64,000 nucleotides of DNA from 21-14-0-10-47-8 sp966211795 (lineage in GTDB: Bacteria; Bdellovibrionota; Bdellovibrionia; Bdellovibrionales; Bdellovibrionaceae): assembly GCA_966211795.1 (NCBI GenBank), contig CBIHNW010000004.1:1-64000 (forward strand), written 5' to 3'. The notes beneath the pieces were generated by a model. That model was not told the origin of the DNA, did no database searches, and saw nothing but the letters and a program-made list of their open reading frames with translations. The translations under genes and the position numbers were made by a program. Shown piece after piece: positions 1 through 7,638 of this stretch (its first letter is position 1; the number at the start of each line of letters is the position of its first letter).

Positions 1-69
1 AAAAGGGACCTCCGCCCCCGCAGGATGCGGTATTCAAGGGCGGCGAGGCACGGAGGCCGTGTCCCTTTT
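1..69. terminator. Large inverted-repeat structure, possible bidirectional terminator
   Basis: Bases 1-9 (AAAAGGGAC) pair perfectly with 61-69 (GTCCCTTTT). The stem continues with 10-14 against 51-55 (CTCCG/CGGAG), and an inner hairpin CCGCA-GGA-TGCGG lies at 18-30. The outer arm ends in four T on the + strand and four A on the other, so it could terminate transcription from either side. It could equally be the 3' end of a structured RNA cut by the window edge. It does not match tRNA, tmRNA or SRP RNA motifs that I can recognise. Confidence 0.35.
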
Positions 70-227
70 GAGAGGAGTCCTTCTCCCAGTTCCGAGACAG
101 TCTCCGGAAGCAAGAGCGAAAAGTGCCGGGAGCCAAAACGGCAAAAAAGGGCTCAAATTATGGGGGGATCTAAGTTATGCTGGGGTATTTCCAACCCAAA
201 TCGAGTCGATGCAAGAGCGAGGTTTAG

Positions 228-911
228 ATGAAAGCGATTTCAAAGCGTGGATTAGCCGTGATTCTGGTTTCTTTCTTAGGGCTGACGGCCTGTGAAAACT
301 TTCTGACCCGCGACGATATCAAAGAGGCCGAGCAAAAAAAGCAGATGCAAGACTCGGTTGTGCATTTGCAGAAAAATACGGCCGATACCAATAATCGTTT
401 TGCCGATATCGAAGCCGACTTGCGCAGCATGAATGGCCGGGTCGAGGTCATGGAAAATCGGATCAATCAGGTCAGCCAGGACCGCGACAAAAAAACCGCG
501 AGCAACGAGCAGCTGAACGCGGACAACTCGAAAAAGCTGCAGATCCTGCAAGATGAACTCAGCAAGCTGACCGAGCAGGTCGGGGCCTTGAATGCCGAAA
601 TGACGGCGCTAAAATCAGCATCGCACGAAGCGGCGGTCGCGCCGGCAGCGAAGAAAGATCAATTCGAGCAGGGTGAAGAGAACTTTGAAAAGAAGGACTG
701 GAAGAAAGCGATTTTGAACTATAATAAATTTCGAGACTCGAATCCAAAGAGCAAAAAATTTCCGGAAGCCACTTACAAAATCGGCGTCTGTTTTCAAGAG
801 CTCGGAATGAAAGATGAAGCCAAAACATTCTTTGATGAAGTGATCGCGAAATTTCCAAATGCGGCTGAAGCGAAAAAAGCCCGCACACGTTTGAAAAATC
901 TGAAAAAGTGA
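228..911 (+). CDS. cpoB: TPR lipoprotein, CpoB/YbgF-like (Tol-Pal associated)
   Basis: This 227-residue protein starts with a lipoprotein signal peptide ending in LTAC (lipid-attachment Cys at about residue 22). A charged coiled coil follows at about residues 30-130. The C-terminal third has tetratricopeptide repeats typical of YbgF/CpoB (QFEQGEENFEKKDWKKAIL, then a second repeat with a FPEATYKIGVCFQELG core). In Gram-negatives such proteins act in the periplasm with Tol-Pal and coordinate peptidoglycan synthesis with outer-membrane constriction. The lipobox is unlike E. coli CpoB, which is soluble. The start is supported by GAGG five bases upstream. The stop overlaps the GTG start of tsaD by four bases, so translation is probably coupled. 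Upstream tol/pal genes would lie outside the window. Confidence 0.8.
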   Translation: MKAISKRGLAVILVSFLGLTACENFLTRDDIKEAEQKKQMQDSVVHLQKNTADTNNRFADIEADLRSMNGRVEVMENRINQVSQDRDKKTASNEQLNADNSKKLQILQDELSKLTEQVGALNAEMTALKSASHEAAVAPAAKKDQFEQGEENFEKKDWKKAILNYNKFRDSNPKSKKFPEATYKIGVCFQELGMKDEAKTFFDEVIAKFPNAAEAKKARTRLKNLKK

Positions 912-1957
912 TTTCCCTTTGCTTGGCCATCGAAACCAGCTGCGATGACACCTCGGTTGCCTTGGTCGGCGCCGACGGATTCGTTCACGCGCTGGTTTCA
1001 GCGCATCAGGACCTGGCGCATGCCCCCTTCGGCGGAATCGTGCCGGAAATTGCGGGACGCAATCATTCGGAAAATCTGCTACCGCTGATTGAAACCATCT
1101 TTCAAAAATCCGGTAAAACCTGGAAAGATGTGCAGGGCATCGCCGTCACCAATCGCCCGGGATTGATCGGCTCTTTGATCGTCGGCATCGTCACCGCGAA
1201 AAGCTTGGCGCAAGCCCGCAAACTGCCATTGATCGGGGTGAATCATCTCGAAGGTCATATCGTCGCGCCTTTTTTAAAAGATCCGCAGTACCAACCAAGC
1301 TTTCCGATGAGCGAGCCCTTCTTGGCCTTGGCCATCAGTGGCGGGCACACCAGTTTGTATCACGTCAAATCGTTCGGAAATTACGAAATCCTGGGCGCGA
1401 CCTTGGACGACGCCGCCGGCGAAGCCTTCGATAAATTCGGCAAGATGGCGGGACTTGGTTTTCCGGGCGGCGTGAAGGTCGATCAGCTCTCAAAAGGTGG
1501 CAACACCAAGGCTTATGACTTTCCCCGCAGCATGATCAAAGAAGACAATTACCTGATGAGTTTCTCGGGCCTGAAAGCGTCCGCGCAACGCTTGCTGGAA
1601 TCCTTGGGACCTGAAAAAATCCAGGCGGACATTGCCAATCTCTGCGCCTCTTTTCAAGAGGCCATCGTCGACATCCTGATCGCAAAATTAGACCGCGCGG
1701 TGAATAAGACCGGAATTCAAAACATCGTGATCACCGGCGGGGTCAGTGCGAACTCGCGTCTGCGAACCCGTGGTGCCGAGTGGGCCGCGCAGAAAAAAGT
1801 GCGCCTGCTGACTCCTCCCATTCGCTTTTGCACGGACAATGCGGCCATGATCGGATTTGCTGGTGCCATTCGCCTGAATCAGGGCGAGCACAGCGGTCTG
1901 GATCTCGGACCTTCTCCGAATTCTTATCCACATGATTTTATCGGCGAGGGTCGTTGA
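908..1957 (+). CDS. tsaD: tRNA N6-adenosine threonylcarbamoyltransferase TsaD
   Basis: 349 residues, the usual size for TsaD (formerly Gcp/YgjD). The N-terminus LAIETSCDDTSVALV is the ASKHA ATPase phosphate-binding segment. The metal-binding HLEGH motif is present, as is AISGGHTSLYHV, and the C-terminal ITGGVSANSRLR segment is conserved. TsaD transfers the threonylcarbamoyl group to A37 of ANN-decoding tRNAs, with TsaB and TsaE, neither of which is in this window. It starts with GTG inside the last codons of the preceding gene (GTGA overlap). Its TGA stop shares one base with the ATG of rsmA, so three genes form one tightly packed operon. Confidence 0.97.
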   Translation: MISLCLAIETSCDDTSVALVGADGFVHALVSAHQDLAHAPFGGIVPEIAGRNHSENLLPLIETIFQKSGKTWKDVQGIAVTNRPGLIGSLIVGIVTAKSLAQARKLPLIGVNHLEGHIVAPFLKDPQYQPSFPMSEPFLALAISGGHTSLYHVKSFGNYEILGATLDDAAGEAFDKFGKMAGLGFPGGVKVDQLSKGGNTKAYDFPRSMIKEDNYLMSFSGLKASAQRLLESLGPEKIQADIANLCASFQEAIVDILIAKLDRAVNKTGIQNIVITGGVSANSRLRTRGAEWAAQKKVRLLTPPIRFCTDNAAMIGFAGAIRLNQGEHSGLDLGPSPNSYPHDFIGEGR

Positions 1958-2769
1958 TGTCTGAAACTTGGGAACGTCTGAAAGTCACACTGGCCGAGCT
2001 TGGCATTGAGCCCAAAAAATCTTTGGGACAAAATTTTTTGATCAGCGACAACGTGATCAAAAAAATCATCGACGCCGCCAAAAGCACGACGCCGGGATTT
2101 TTGCTCGAGATCGGTCCGGGCCCCGGTGCCTTGACCTACCATCTGCAAAACATTTGCGACAATTATCAATTGATCGAACTCGACACGGAAATTTCCAAGT
2201 ACTGGCGCGACCGTGGCATGAAGCTGATCGAAGCCGATGCTCTGCAATTAGATTGGTCGCCATTTTTCGCGCAACCAAGACCGCTCACGTTGGTGAGCAA
2301 TCTTCCGTACCAGATTTCATCCAGCATCGTGATCGATCGTTGCCTGGATGCCGAGCCCTTTGATCACATGGTTTTGATGTTTCAAAAAGAGGTCGCGCAA
2401 AGAATTAGAGCTCGCCAACAAGACGAGCTCTACGGCATGCTCAGCGTGATTGCGCAAAGCTTTTGGAAGATTGAAACCGTGTCCGAAGCGGGGCCGGGTG
2501 ATTTCTTTCCGCCGCCCAAGGTGGCCAGCCGGGTTCTGGGCTTTCAAAAAATCCCCAGTCCGGTGAAAGACAAGAAAAAGTACTTTCACTTCGTCAAGGC
2601 CGCCTTCCTGCATCCGCGCAAGCTGATGGCGTCAAATCTTCAGGAAAGAATGTCGATTACGAAGGAAAGAGCGACGGAAATCCTGAAAAGCATGAATTTG
2701 CCGGAAAAGGCGCGGGCTGGCGAGCTTTCGGTGCAGCAATTTGTGGATTTTTATCACCAGCTTGGATAA
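1957..2769 (+). CDS. rsmA: 16S rRNA dimethyladenosine transferase RsmA/KsgA
   Basis: 270 residues. The N-terminus has the family signature KKSLGQNFL followed by the SAM-binding loop LEIGPGPGALT. The catalytic motif NLPYQ is present in LVSNLPYQISSSIV. The enzyme dimethylates two adjacent adenosines in helix 45 of 16S rRNA during late 30S maturation. The ATG start overlaps the tsaD stop by one base. A TTG three bases earlier is also in frame but less likely. smpB follows after nine bases, giving a translation-linked operon tsaD-rsmA-smpB. Confidence 0.96.
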   Translation: MSETWERLKVTLAELGIEPKKSLGQNFLISDNVIKKIIDAAKSTTPGFLLEIGPGPGALTYHLQNICDNYQLIELDTEISKYWRDRGMKLIEADALQLDWSPFFAQPRPLTLVSNLPYQISSSIVIDRCLDAEPFDHMVLMFQKEVAQRIRARQQDELYGMLSVIAQSFWKIETVSEAGPGDFFPPPKVASRVLGFQKIPSPVKDKKKYFHFVKAAFLHPRKLMASNLQERMSITKERATEILKSMNLPEKARAGELSVQQFVDFYHQLG

Positions 2770-2778
2770 AAGTTCAGC

Positions 2779-3234
2779 ATGGGAATTCTGATCATCTCAG
2801 AAAATAAGAAAGCTCGTTTTGACTATCACGTCATCGAGACCTTCGAGGCCGGCATGGTCTTGACTGGCAGCGAGGTCAAATCCCTGCGTGGCAATCAGGT
2901 ACAGCTCAAGGACTCTTACATTTCCTTTATCGGTGACGAGGCCTTCTTGCAGAACGCCCACATCGCCGAATACAAAAACTCAAGCTACAACAACCACACT
3001 CCCGAGCGACTGAGAAAACTTTTGCTCAATCGCAATGAGATCAATGAAATCTACGGCGCACTTCGCGAACGGGGATTGACCTGCGTGCCTTTGAAAATTT
3101 ATTTCAAGGATGGCCGGGTGAAGCTTGAGATTGCGTTGGTCAAAGGAAAACAGCAACACGACAAGCGCGAAGCGATCAAGAAGCGTGACGTTTCTTTGGA
3201 GATGAAGAAATCTTTGCAGCGGTCTCGTCGATAG
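2779..3234 (+). CDS. smpB: SsrA-binding protein SmpB
   Basis: 151 residues, the normal length. The core is conserved: ARFDYHVIETFEAGMVLTG, then SEVKSLR, the GDEAFLQNAHIAEY segment, and the basic tail with KGKQQHDKREAIKKRD. SmpB binds tmRNA and carries it to stalled ribosomes in trans-translation. No ssrA gene is visible near it. The last 59 bases overlap the 3' end of a convergent gene on the other strand, so the two transcripts run into each other and no terminator was recognised between them. Confidence 0.96.
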   Translation: MGILIISENKKARFDYHVIETFEAGMVLTGSEVKSLRGNQVQLKDSYISFIGDEAFLQNAHIAEYKNSSYNNHTPERLRKLLLNRNEINEIYGALRERGLTCVPLKIYFKDGRVKLEIALVKGKQQHDKREAIKKRDVSLEMKKSLQRSRR

Positions 3235-3868
3235 CGGCTTGATCCAAAAGCCCCAACTGGCTGCGTTTGACTTCGATCAGATTTTTCAAAACCATGTATG
3301 TCTGGCGGTCCCGGGGATCCAGGCCCAAGGCCTCTAGCGATTCCAATTCTTTTTGCGTGTGCACGCGAATGGTTCGGTAAAGGTAAGAGTAAGTGCTCGC
3401 CAAAGATTGGAACTCGTCCGACGAACGGATGTTAAAGTCTTTCGAACTCCAATCACCCAAGGTGACCTGTTTCATGTGGCGCTCGAGAGCCCACAAAGGG
3501 CCGGCGATCAAGGCCATGATCTTGCGGGTGAGCCAGTAGCAAAAAATTCCGGAACAGATGACGGTGAACGCAATCAAGCCGAACAATAAGGCCTTTTCTC
3601 GCTCGAGATGGGTCAAAAGATCTGGACGAATGTCGTAGGCAAGCTTTTGGAAAATATCGTAATTCTGCTGAACGAAAAACGCGCAGGGCAGAATGAATAA
3701 ACAGAAGGGACCTAAGATCGCCAGCAGCAGGTAGCCGGCGTAACGACGCTGGAACTGGCTGTAAATGTTCTGCATCGATCTTTGCGTCGATTGCAAACGC
3801 TCGGCTTGTTGTTCAAGCTTGGACAAGCGTTGTTTTTTCTGTTCAAAAAATCTGCGACCGTAAATCAT
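3176..3868 (-). CDS. Two-helix membrane protein with a HAMP-like segment
   Basis: 230 residues from the ATG at 3868. A longer reading frame extends upstream but would run antisense into the next lipoprotein gene, so the shorter start was chosen; no strong Shine-Dalgarno is seen. An N-terminal coiled coil (residues about 10-40) precedes a membrane segment (AGYLLLAILGPFCLFILPC), a short loop with a charged patch, a second membrane segment (LLFGLIAFTVICSGIFCYWL) and a HAMP-like linker (AGPLWALERHMKQVTLGDW). There is no kinase, cyclase or chemoreceptor output domain, only a further helical tail. It may be a partner subunit of a sensory or envelope complex; the function is unknown. Its 3' end overlaps smpB antisense by 59 bases. 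Confidence 0.7.
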   Translation of the reverse strand: MIYGRRFFEQKKQRLSKLEQQAERLQSTQRSMQNIYSQFQRRYAGYLLLAILGPFCLFILPCAFFVQQNYDIFQKLAYDIRPDLLTHLEREKALLFGLIAFTVICSGIFCYWLTRKIMALIAGPLWALERHMKQVTLGDWSSKDFNIRSSDEFQSLASTYSYLYRTIRVHTQKELESLEALGLDPRDRQTYMVLKNLIEVKRSQLGLLDQAAIDETAAKISSSPKKRHAS

Positions 3869-4023
3869 CAATGATCTTATCGTTGTTTCATTCTGAAACT
3901 TGAGAGAAACTGGACTGGAAAAAGCAATTTTGGTCTCGACCAAAGGCAAGCGCGGCGGCACATCTTGGCGAATGACCGCCAAACGCGATCCGAGAGCGGT
4001 CGAGAGAATTTCCGGAGAGAAGT

Positions 4024-4878
4024 ATGAGAATGAAAACCAGCCTTTCGATCCTGCCAGCTCTGTTGATTGGCATTGCCGCTTGCTCTTCCTCGTCCACCCC
4101 GGAAAATGTTTACCGTAAATCGGAAGACGGTCGCCCTTTGGTCGATGACAAGTACTCGCTGCAAGCCGATCGCAAGTCGATGGAAGATCTGCGCGCCCAA
4201 GTCCCGAACGAAAAGAAGCGCGAAAACGACGAGCTGGCATTGACGCTGGGTTTGATGAGCGAGACGAAAAAATCCCCTAGCGACATCCGCAGCCAATTCG
4301 ATTCTCTGCTTCGAAAAAAGCGCTCGCTCTTCGACAAAGACATGACCAAGGAACGCGAGAACTTTACCAAGGAAGAACGCAAAAAACGGGACGAGTTCAT
4401 GAAGTCTCAGAGCGACCAACGCGAAACCTTCAAGCATGAAAAACACGGCCGCGAAGAGCAAACGGAATTCTTTAAAAATTTGGACGAAAAGAGATCCGAA
4501 TTTTTCTCGGTCGAACGCGACCGCCGTGCCGATTACGAATCCGACGTGCGTGAACGCCGCAAAAGTTTCGACGACTATGCTCGCGAAAAACAAAACGAAT
4601 TCAACCAAGAAATCCGCGCCTACCAAAAACGCTACGACGACATGAAAAAAGAAGAGCGAGACAAAGAAAAAGCCGCTCACAGCTCTCAATATGGTAACGG
4701 CCCCAGCAGCAACTTTGGTTCTCCCGGGGCCACCGCCGCAGGAAGCTCGTCCGGAAATTTTGGTTCCGGCAACAATTCGAATTCAATGAGCGACGAAGCC
4801 CGCCAACTCGAAGAAGAACTCGCCGCCATCCGCAACCGCCCCGGCACAACGTTAAAATCCGGAGAATCCGGCGAATAA
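4024..4878 (+). CDS. Lipoprotein with a long array of 11-residue charged repeats
   Basis: 284 residues. The signal peptide ends in IAAC with the lipidation Cys at residue 20. Residues about 99-210 are ten consecutive units, nine of 11 residues and one of 13, with consensus [KR]-R-x-x-[FY]. This spacing suits a straight hendecad coiled coil of about 110 residues. A Gly/Ser/Asn-rich stretch (about 222-262) and a short acidic C-terminal segment follow. I do not recognise the family. The likely role is a rigid periplasmic or surface rod anchored to a membrane; that is inference. GGAGAG lies six bases before the ATG. The gene is divergent from the HAMP-like membrane protein, about 155 bases away, so the two may share a control region. 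Confidence 0.8.
   Translation: MRMKTSLSILPALLIGIAACSSSSTPENVYRKSEDGRPLVDDKYSLQADRKSMEDLRAQVPNEKKRENDELALTLGLMSETKKSPSDIRSQFDSLLRKKRSLFDKDMTKERENFTKEERKKRDEFMKSQSDQRETFKHEKHGREEQTEFFKNLDEKRSEFFSVERDRRADYESDVRERRKSFDDYAREKQNEFNQEIRAYQKRYDDMKKEERDKEKAAHSSQYGNGPSSNFGSPGATAAGSSSGNFGSGNNSNSMSDEARQLEEELAAIRNRPGTTLKSGESGE
4318..4653 (+). repeat. Hendecad repeat coding region, about 10 units of 33 bp
   Basis: Encoded units include KRSLFDKDMTK, ERENFTKEERK, KRDEFMKSQSD, QRETFKHEKHG, KRSEFFSVERD, RRADYESDVRE, RRKSFDDYARE and KQNEFNQEIRA. One unit is expanded to 13 residues. The DNA units have diverged, so the array is old rather than a recent slippage product. Confidence 0.8.
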
Positions 4879-5021
4879 AAGCCTCTACTCAAGCCATCGA
4901 TAGATTACTCATCCACGATCTGGGCCGTCGGCACAACACCCCATGAGACACAGCTAACCTTGTGCAAAACTGATCTAGCAATGCGGTGATCAAATCTCCA
5001 ATCGACGAGTCCTGATTTCAA

Positions 5022-5140
5022 CCCTCACAATTTTGTCTACGAATCGGTAGACAAGTCTTGTCGACGAATCCGTACACAAGTCTTGTCGACGAATCCGTAC
5101 ACAAGTCTTGTCGACGGATTCGTCTACAAGAATGTGAGGG
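5022..5140. repeat. 25-bp tandem array framed by a longer inverted repeat
   Basis: Units of 25 bp begin at 5051, 5076 and 5101 (ACAAGTCTTGTCGACGAATC then CGTAC). A degenerate unit lies at 5026-5050 and a partial one after 5125. The units at 5051 and 5076 are identical. Each contains ACAAG-T-CTTGT and GTCGAC palindromes. The array is bounded by near-complementary arms at 5022-5045 and 5117-5140 (CCCTCACA... against ...TGTGAGGG). It sits in the 489-base gap 4879-5367, which has no credible gene. It could be a binding-site array or the remnant of a mobile hairpin. Confidence 0.75.
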
Positions 5141-5165
5141 AGCAAGTTTGCAACACGTCTCGACT

Positions 5166-5207
5166 GAATGTCGGTAAATTGGCCAGAATGACAGGATACC
5201 GACATTC
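5166..5207. repeat. Hairpin with 11-bp perfect stem
   Basis: GAATGTCGGTA at 5166-5176 pairs with TACCGACATTC at 5197-5207 around a 20-base loop that contains TTGGCCAGA. There is no T-run, so a terminator role is unlikely. A comparable hairpin with TTGCCAGA in its loop (opposite strand) lies at 25296-25341. Confidence 0.6.
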
Positions 5208-5240
5208 AAAAAGAAGCTCGAAGGTCATCTTCATGCCGGG

Positions 5241-5274
5241 TCCAATATGTTGGTCAAAAGCCCAACATATTGGA
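5241..5274 (-). repeat. 34-base palindromic element, copy 1
   Basis: A perfect 13-bp stem TCCAATATGTTGG / CCAACATATTGGA encloses an 8-base loop. Read on the minus strand the loop is GCTTTTGA. A second copy with the same stem size, loop size and nearly the same sequence lies at 18157-18190 in the opposite orientation. This shows a dispersed element rather than a chance palindrome. Confidence 0.7.
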
Positions 5275-5322
5275 TTTCGCTCAAAGCAGCTCTCTCGAGA
5301 CGGAATCCCATGGCGTTGATCT

Positions 5323-5350
5323 TTCTCGCTGCCGTTCTGAGGAGCGAGAA
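5323..5350. terminator. Weak hairpin downstream of the PilZ gene
   Basis: TTCTCGCT at 5323-5330 pairs with AGCGAGAA at 5343-5350. It lies 17 bases beyond the stop of the minus-strand PilZ gene. No clear T-run follows, so it is only a candidate terminator. Confidence 0.3.
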
Positions 5351-5367
5351 TTCTTTGAAGCAGGAAT

Positions 5368-6066
5368 TTAGGCGCGGCCGGCGAAGAGCTGGCGGTAGAG
5401 ATCCATGACGACGGCGATGATGCGATTTTTCACAGGCTCGGTCAGGGCGATGAATTGAATTCCGCAGGTCAGGGGACCTTTGCCGTGATTGTCGCGCACG
5501 TGCCGGATCGAGCAAGTGACGGGGATTGGGTCGCGGTCCGGCAAAAACAGATGACCACGAAGTTCGTCGGTCACTTTCAAAGCTAAAAATTTGGGATCGA
5601 CTTGAATTCTGCAGCCGCCACCGGATAGATCCATCATCGGGATCGAGTGCTTCAAGGTTTTGCCGTTCAGGGAAACCATTTCCAGCAAGGCTTTGTAACC
5701 AATCGGAAGCTTGATGCGATAATCTTCTCGGCGTTGTAAATGAAAGATTGGGTTCAATGTCGTGACGGCCACCATGTCGCCGACCATCTGGTAGCTGGCG
5801 TGCTGGAAGTATTTTTCACCACCAACAAAGAAAGTGATGATCAAGTCACCGCTGCCAGAAACAGGATGAGTCGCGCCGGCCACTTTGCAAAGCAAACGGT
5901 GGCCCGAAAAATCATGCGCCAGCAGTGTGAAAACATCGGCCGAAGGCTCTAATTTTTTCCCAAGAACTTCGCCGCGCGCCAAGGCCAAATCCGAAAAAAG
6001 TCTGGATTTTTCAGAGTTGTCGCTAATGCGGGTGAATATATCTGCGCTGGGAAGAGTCGAACTCAT
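5368..6066 (-). CDS. PilZ-domain c-di-GMP receptor, YcgR-like architecture
   Basis: 232 residues. The N-terminal half resembles the YcgR-N type beta domain. The C-terminal half is PilZ, with both ligand motifs intact: the arginine motif in QRREDYRIKLP (RxxxR) and DLSGGG (D/NxSxxG). Such proteins bind c-di-GMP and alter motility, secretion or surface behaviour. No flagellar or pilus gene is adjacent, so the target is unknown. The gene stands alone, about 40 bases downstream of yihY and in the same direction as it. A window-level link exists: an HD-GYP protein and a REC-PilZ protein are encoded near 58-62 kb. Confidence 0.88.
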   Translation of the reverse strand: MSSTLPSADIFTRISDNSEKSRLFSDLALARGEVLGKKLEPSADVFTLLAHDFSGHRLLCKVAGATHPVSGSGDLIITFFVGGEKYFQHASYQMVGDMVAVTTLNPIFHLQRREDYRIKLPIGYKALLEMVSLNGKTLKHSIPMMDLSGGGCRIQVDPKFLALKVTDELRGHLFLPDRDPIPVTCSIRHVRDNHGKGPLTCGIQFIALTEPVKNRIIAVVMDLYRQLFAGRA

Positions 6067-6108
6067 ACTGGTTTTATTCTAAGCGAGGTCCAGCAATTGT
6101 AAACTCTT

Positions 6109-6873
6109 TTATTTTCGAAAGCTGGCGGTGACGGCGGCACCGATCAAGACCACGTACCAGGTTAAGAGCACCCAAATCAGCAAGGCCGGTAGGGCGGCAA
6201 AACTTCCGTACATCTTACCCCAAACAAAGAAGCTTTGGCTCAGCCACTTGAAGCTTCTAAATAAAAAGACCAGACCCGCCGTACCTGAAAGCGCGCCCAA
6301 CATCGCCGCGGCTGACGGCACCTTCGTGTTCGGCACCAGCTTGTAGACAAAAAACAGTGTGGTCCAGGTCACGAAATAATTCATGAACATGACGGTGTAC
6401 TGTCCCGAGCCCGCCGCAAAAAATTTGAGCGAAGTGATGGCCACGTAAACCGCCAGCCCGGCCGGAAACAAAATCAAGAAGAGCCAGTAGAAGAAAACCC
6501 GTTGGTGCAGGGGACGCCGGTCCGACAAATTCCAGATCCGGTGCAGACCGCGCTCCATATCATTCATCAAGAAGGTCGAGGCCAAGACCAAACCGAAAGC
6601 GCCCCATCCGCCGAGACGCCCGGTTTGGATGCGCCGAAAGAATTTCGCCACGATCAAGGTTCCCTCTTTACCCGTGGGACCTTGAAAATACTGAAGCACC
6701 AAAGCTTCAACCTTGGGGTAAATGGTTTCAAAGCCGCCGACGTATTGAATCGTCGCCAGCGCCACCGCCAAGAATGGAATCACCGATAATAAAGTTGAGA
6801 AAGACAAAGCACCCGCCACCAATTGCAGCTCGCCGGAAGCGACGAGATCCCAGAATCGACGAATCGGTTTCAT
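6109..6873 (-). CDS. yihY: YihY/virulence factor BrkB-family inner membrane protein
   Basis: 254 residues from the ATG at 6873, which overlaps the stop of the upstream REC-cNMP gene as ATGA. It has about six membrane segments and the family features GALSFSTLLSVIPFLAVAL near the N-terminus and the central FLMNDMERGLHRIWNL segment. The C-terminal helices end in VVLIGAAVTASF. The family was once called RNase BN by error; its transport or envelope function is still not established. The coupling with a cyclic-nucleotide-binding protein is unusual. Confidence 0.85.
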   Translation of the reverse strand: MKPIRRFWDLVASGELQLVAGALSFSTLLSVIPFLAVALATIQYVGGFETIYPKVEALVLQYFQGPTGKEGTLIVAKFFRRIQTGRLGGWGAFGLVLASTFLMNDMERGLHRIWNLSDRRPLHQRVFFYWLFLILFPAGLAVYVAITSLKFFAAGSGQYTVMFMNYFVTWTTLFFVYKLVPNTKVPSAAAMLGALSGTAGLVFLFRSFKWLSQSFFVWGKMYGSFAALPALLIWVLLTWYVVLIGAAVTASFRK

Positions 6874-7625
6874 GAGGCTTCGTTCGAGCGCTTCAAGCGT
6901 TTGGAAAGAGTGGACATCAAGGCTTTGGACCAGGCCGGTTTTGAAAACAGCACGGTATCCAGGGTGCCAAAAGGAATTTCGATCAGCTCGCAATCCGATG
7001 TGGCCTTGACGGTTGCCGAGCGGGGCTCGTCATTGAAATGCGCCATCTCGCCCACAAACTCGCCCTTCTGGATCTGTCCCAACACGCGAATTGCCGAACC
7101 AAAACTTTTAAACGCGTTCAGTTCGCCGCTCTTGACGATGAAAACGCTGGTGGCCTCTTCGCCTTCGCTAAAAAGGACATCATCGGGCGCCAAGAATTTC
7201 AGACGGTAAGTAAAATCATTCTGATCGACCAGCCGATTGAGCGCCTTGGTGAAACAGATGTTGGCCAGGCGATCGTCTTTCAGGTCCGTCAGAAATTGAA
7301 TCTGACCGGTCACGACTTGGTCGACAAAGTGCTCTTTGTCCGGAATCGGGGAGACGACAATGATCGAAGTTCCGCCCAGTTTTGGGTGGCGCAAAACCTT
7401 GTCCGTCAAATCCAGCGCGCTGAGCTTTGGTAAATCCATATCCGCAATCAAAATATGTGGCGGAGAATTTTCCATCTTGAAGATCGCTTCAATGCCATCA
7501 CCAGCAGTGAAGATCATAGAATTGCGAATGTGTTGATTCACCAGAGAGGTGAGATATTCGACCCGATCCGGATAGCCAGAAGCAATGATGAATACTTTTT
7601 TTTCTTCAGGATTCAGTCGAGTCAT
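6870..7625 (-). CDS. Degenerate receiver domain fused to a cyclic-nucleotide-binding domain
   Basis: 251 residues. Residues about 8-125 are receiver-like with a candidate phospho-acceptor D62 (ILIADMDLPKLS), but the N-terminal acidic pair is absent (VFIIASGYPD), so phosphorylation is doubtful. Residues about 140-240 are a CAP-family nucleotide-binding domain with a near-canonical phosphate-binding cassette, GEMAHFNDEPRSATVKA, keeping the key Glu and Arg. No helix-turn-helix follows, so it should act by protein contact. The ATG at 7625 was preferred over a TTG at 7661 because GAGGG precedes it and it avoids overlap with the ABC-F gene. It lies between the ABC-F gene and yihY in one operon. Confidence 0.82.
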   Translation of the reverse strand: MTRLNPEEKKVFIIASGYPDRVEYLTSLVNQHIRNSMIFTAGDGIEAIFKMENSPPHILIADMDLPKLSALDLTDKVLRHPKLGGTSIIVVSPIPDKEHFVDQVVTGQIQFLTDLKDDRLANICFTKALNRLVDQNDFTYRLKFLAPDDVLFSEGEEATSVFIVKSGELNAFKSFGSAIRVLGQIQKGEFVGEMAHFNDEPRSATVKATSDCELIEIPFGTLDTVLFSKPAWSKALMSTLSKRLKRSNEAS

Positions 7626-7638
7626 GACCCTCAGTGTT

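Noticed and set aside
1..69. SRP RNA or tRNA
   Set aside because: The conserved SRP loop and the T-loop GTTCGA are absent; only stem structure is seen.
59..295. 78-residue frame before the TPR lipoprotein
   Set aside because: It overlaps the lipoprotein start, has no recognisable signal and no Shine-Dalgarno.
2779..3400. ssrA (tmRNA) next to smpB
   Set aside because: No tRNA-like acceptor ends or resume codon tag were seen in the flanks.
3877..4689. 270-residue minus-strand frame opposite the hendecad lipoprotein
   Set aside because: Antisense to a gene with a good lipobox and Shine-Dalgarno; its Phe/Leu-rich content follows from Lys/Glu codons on the other strand.
5022..5140. CRISPR array
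   Set aside because: The 25-bp units are contiguous with no unique spacers between them, and no cas genes are near.
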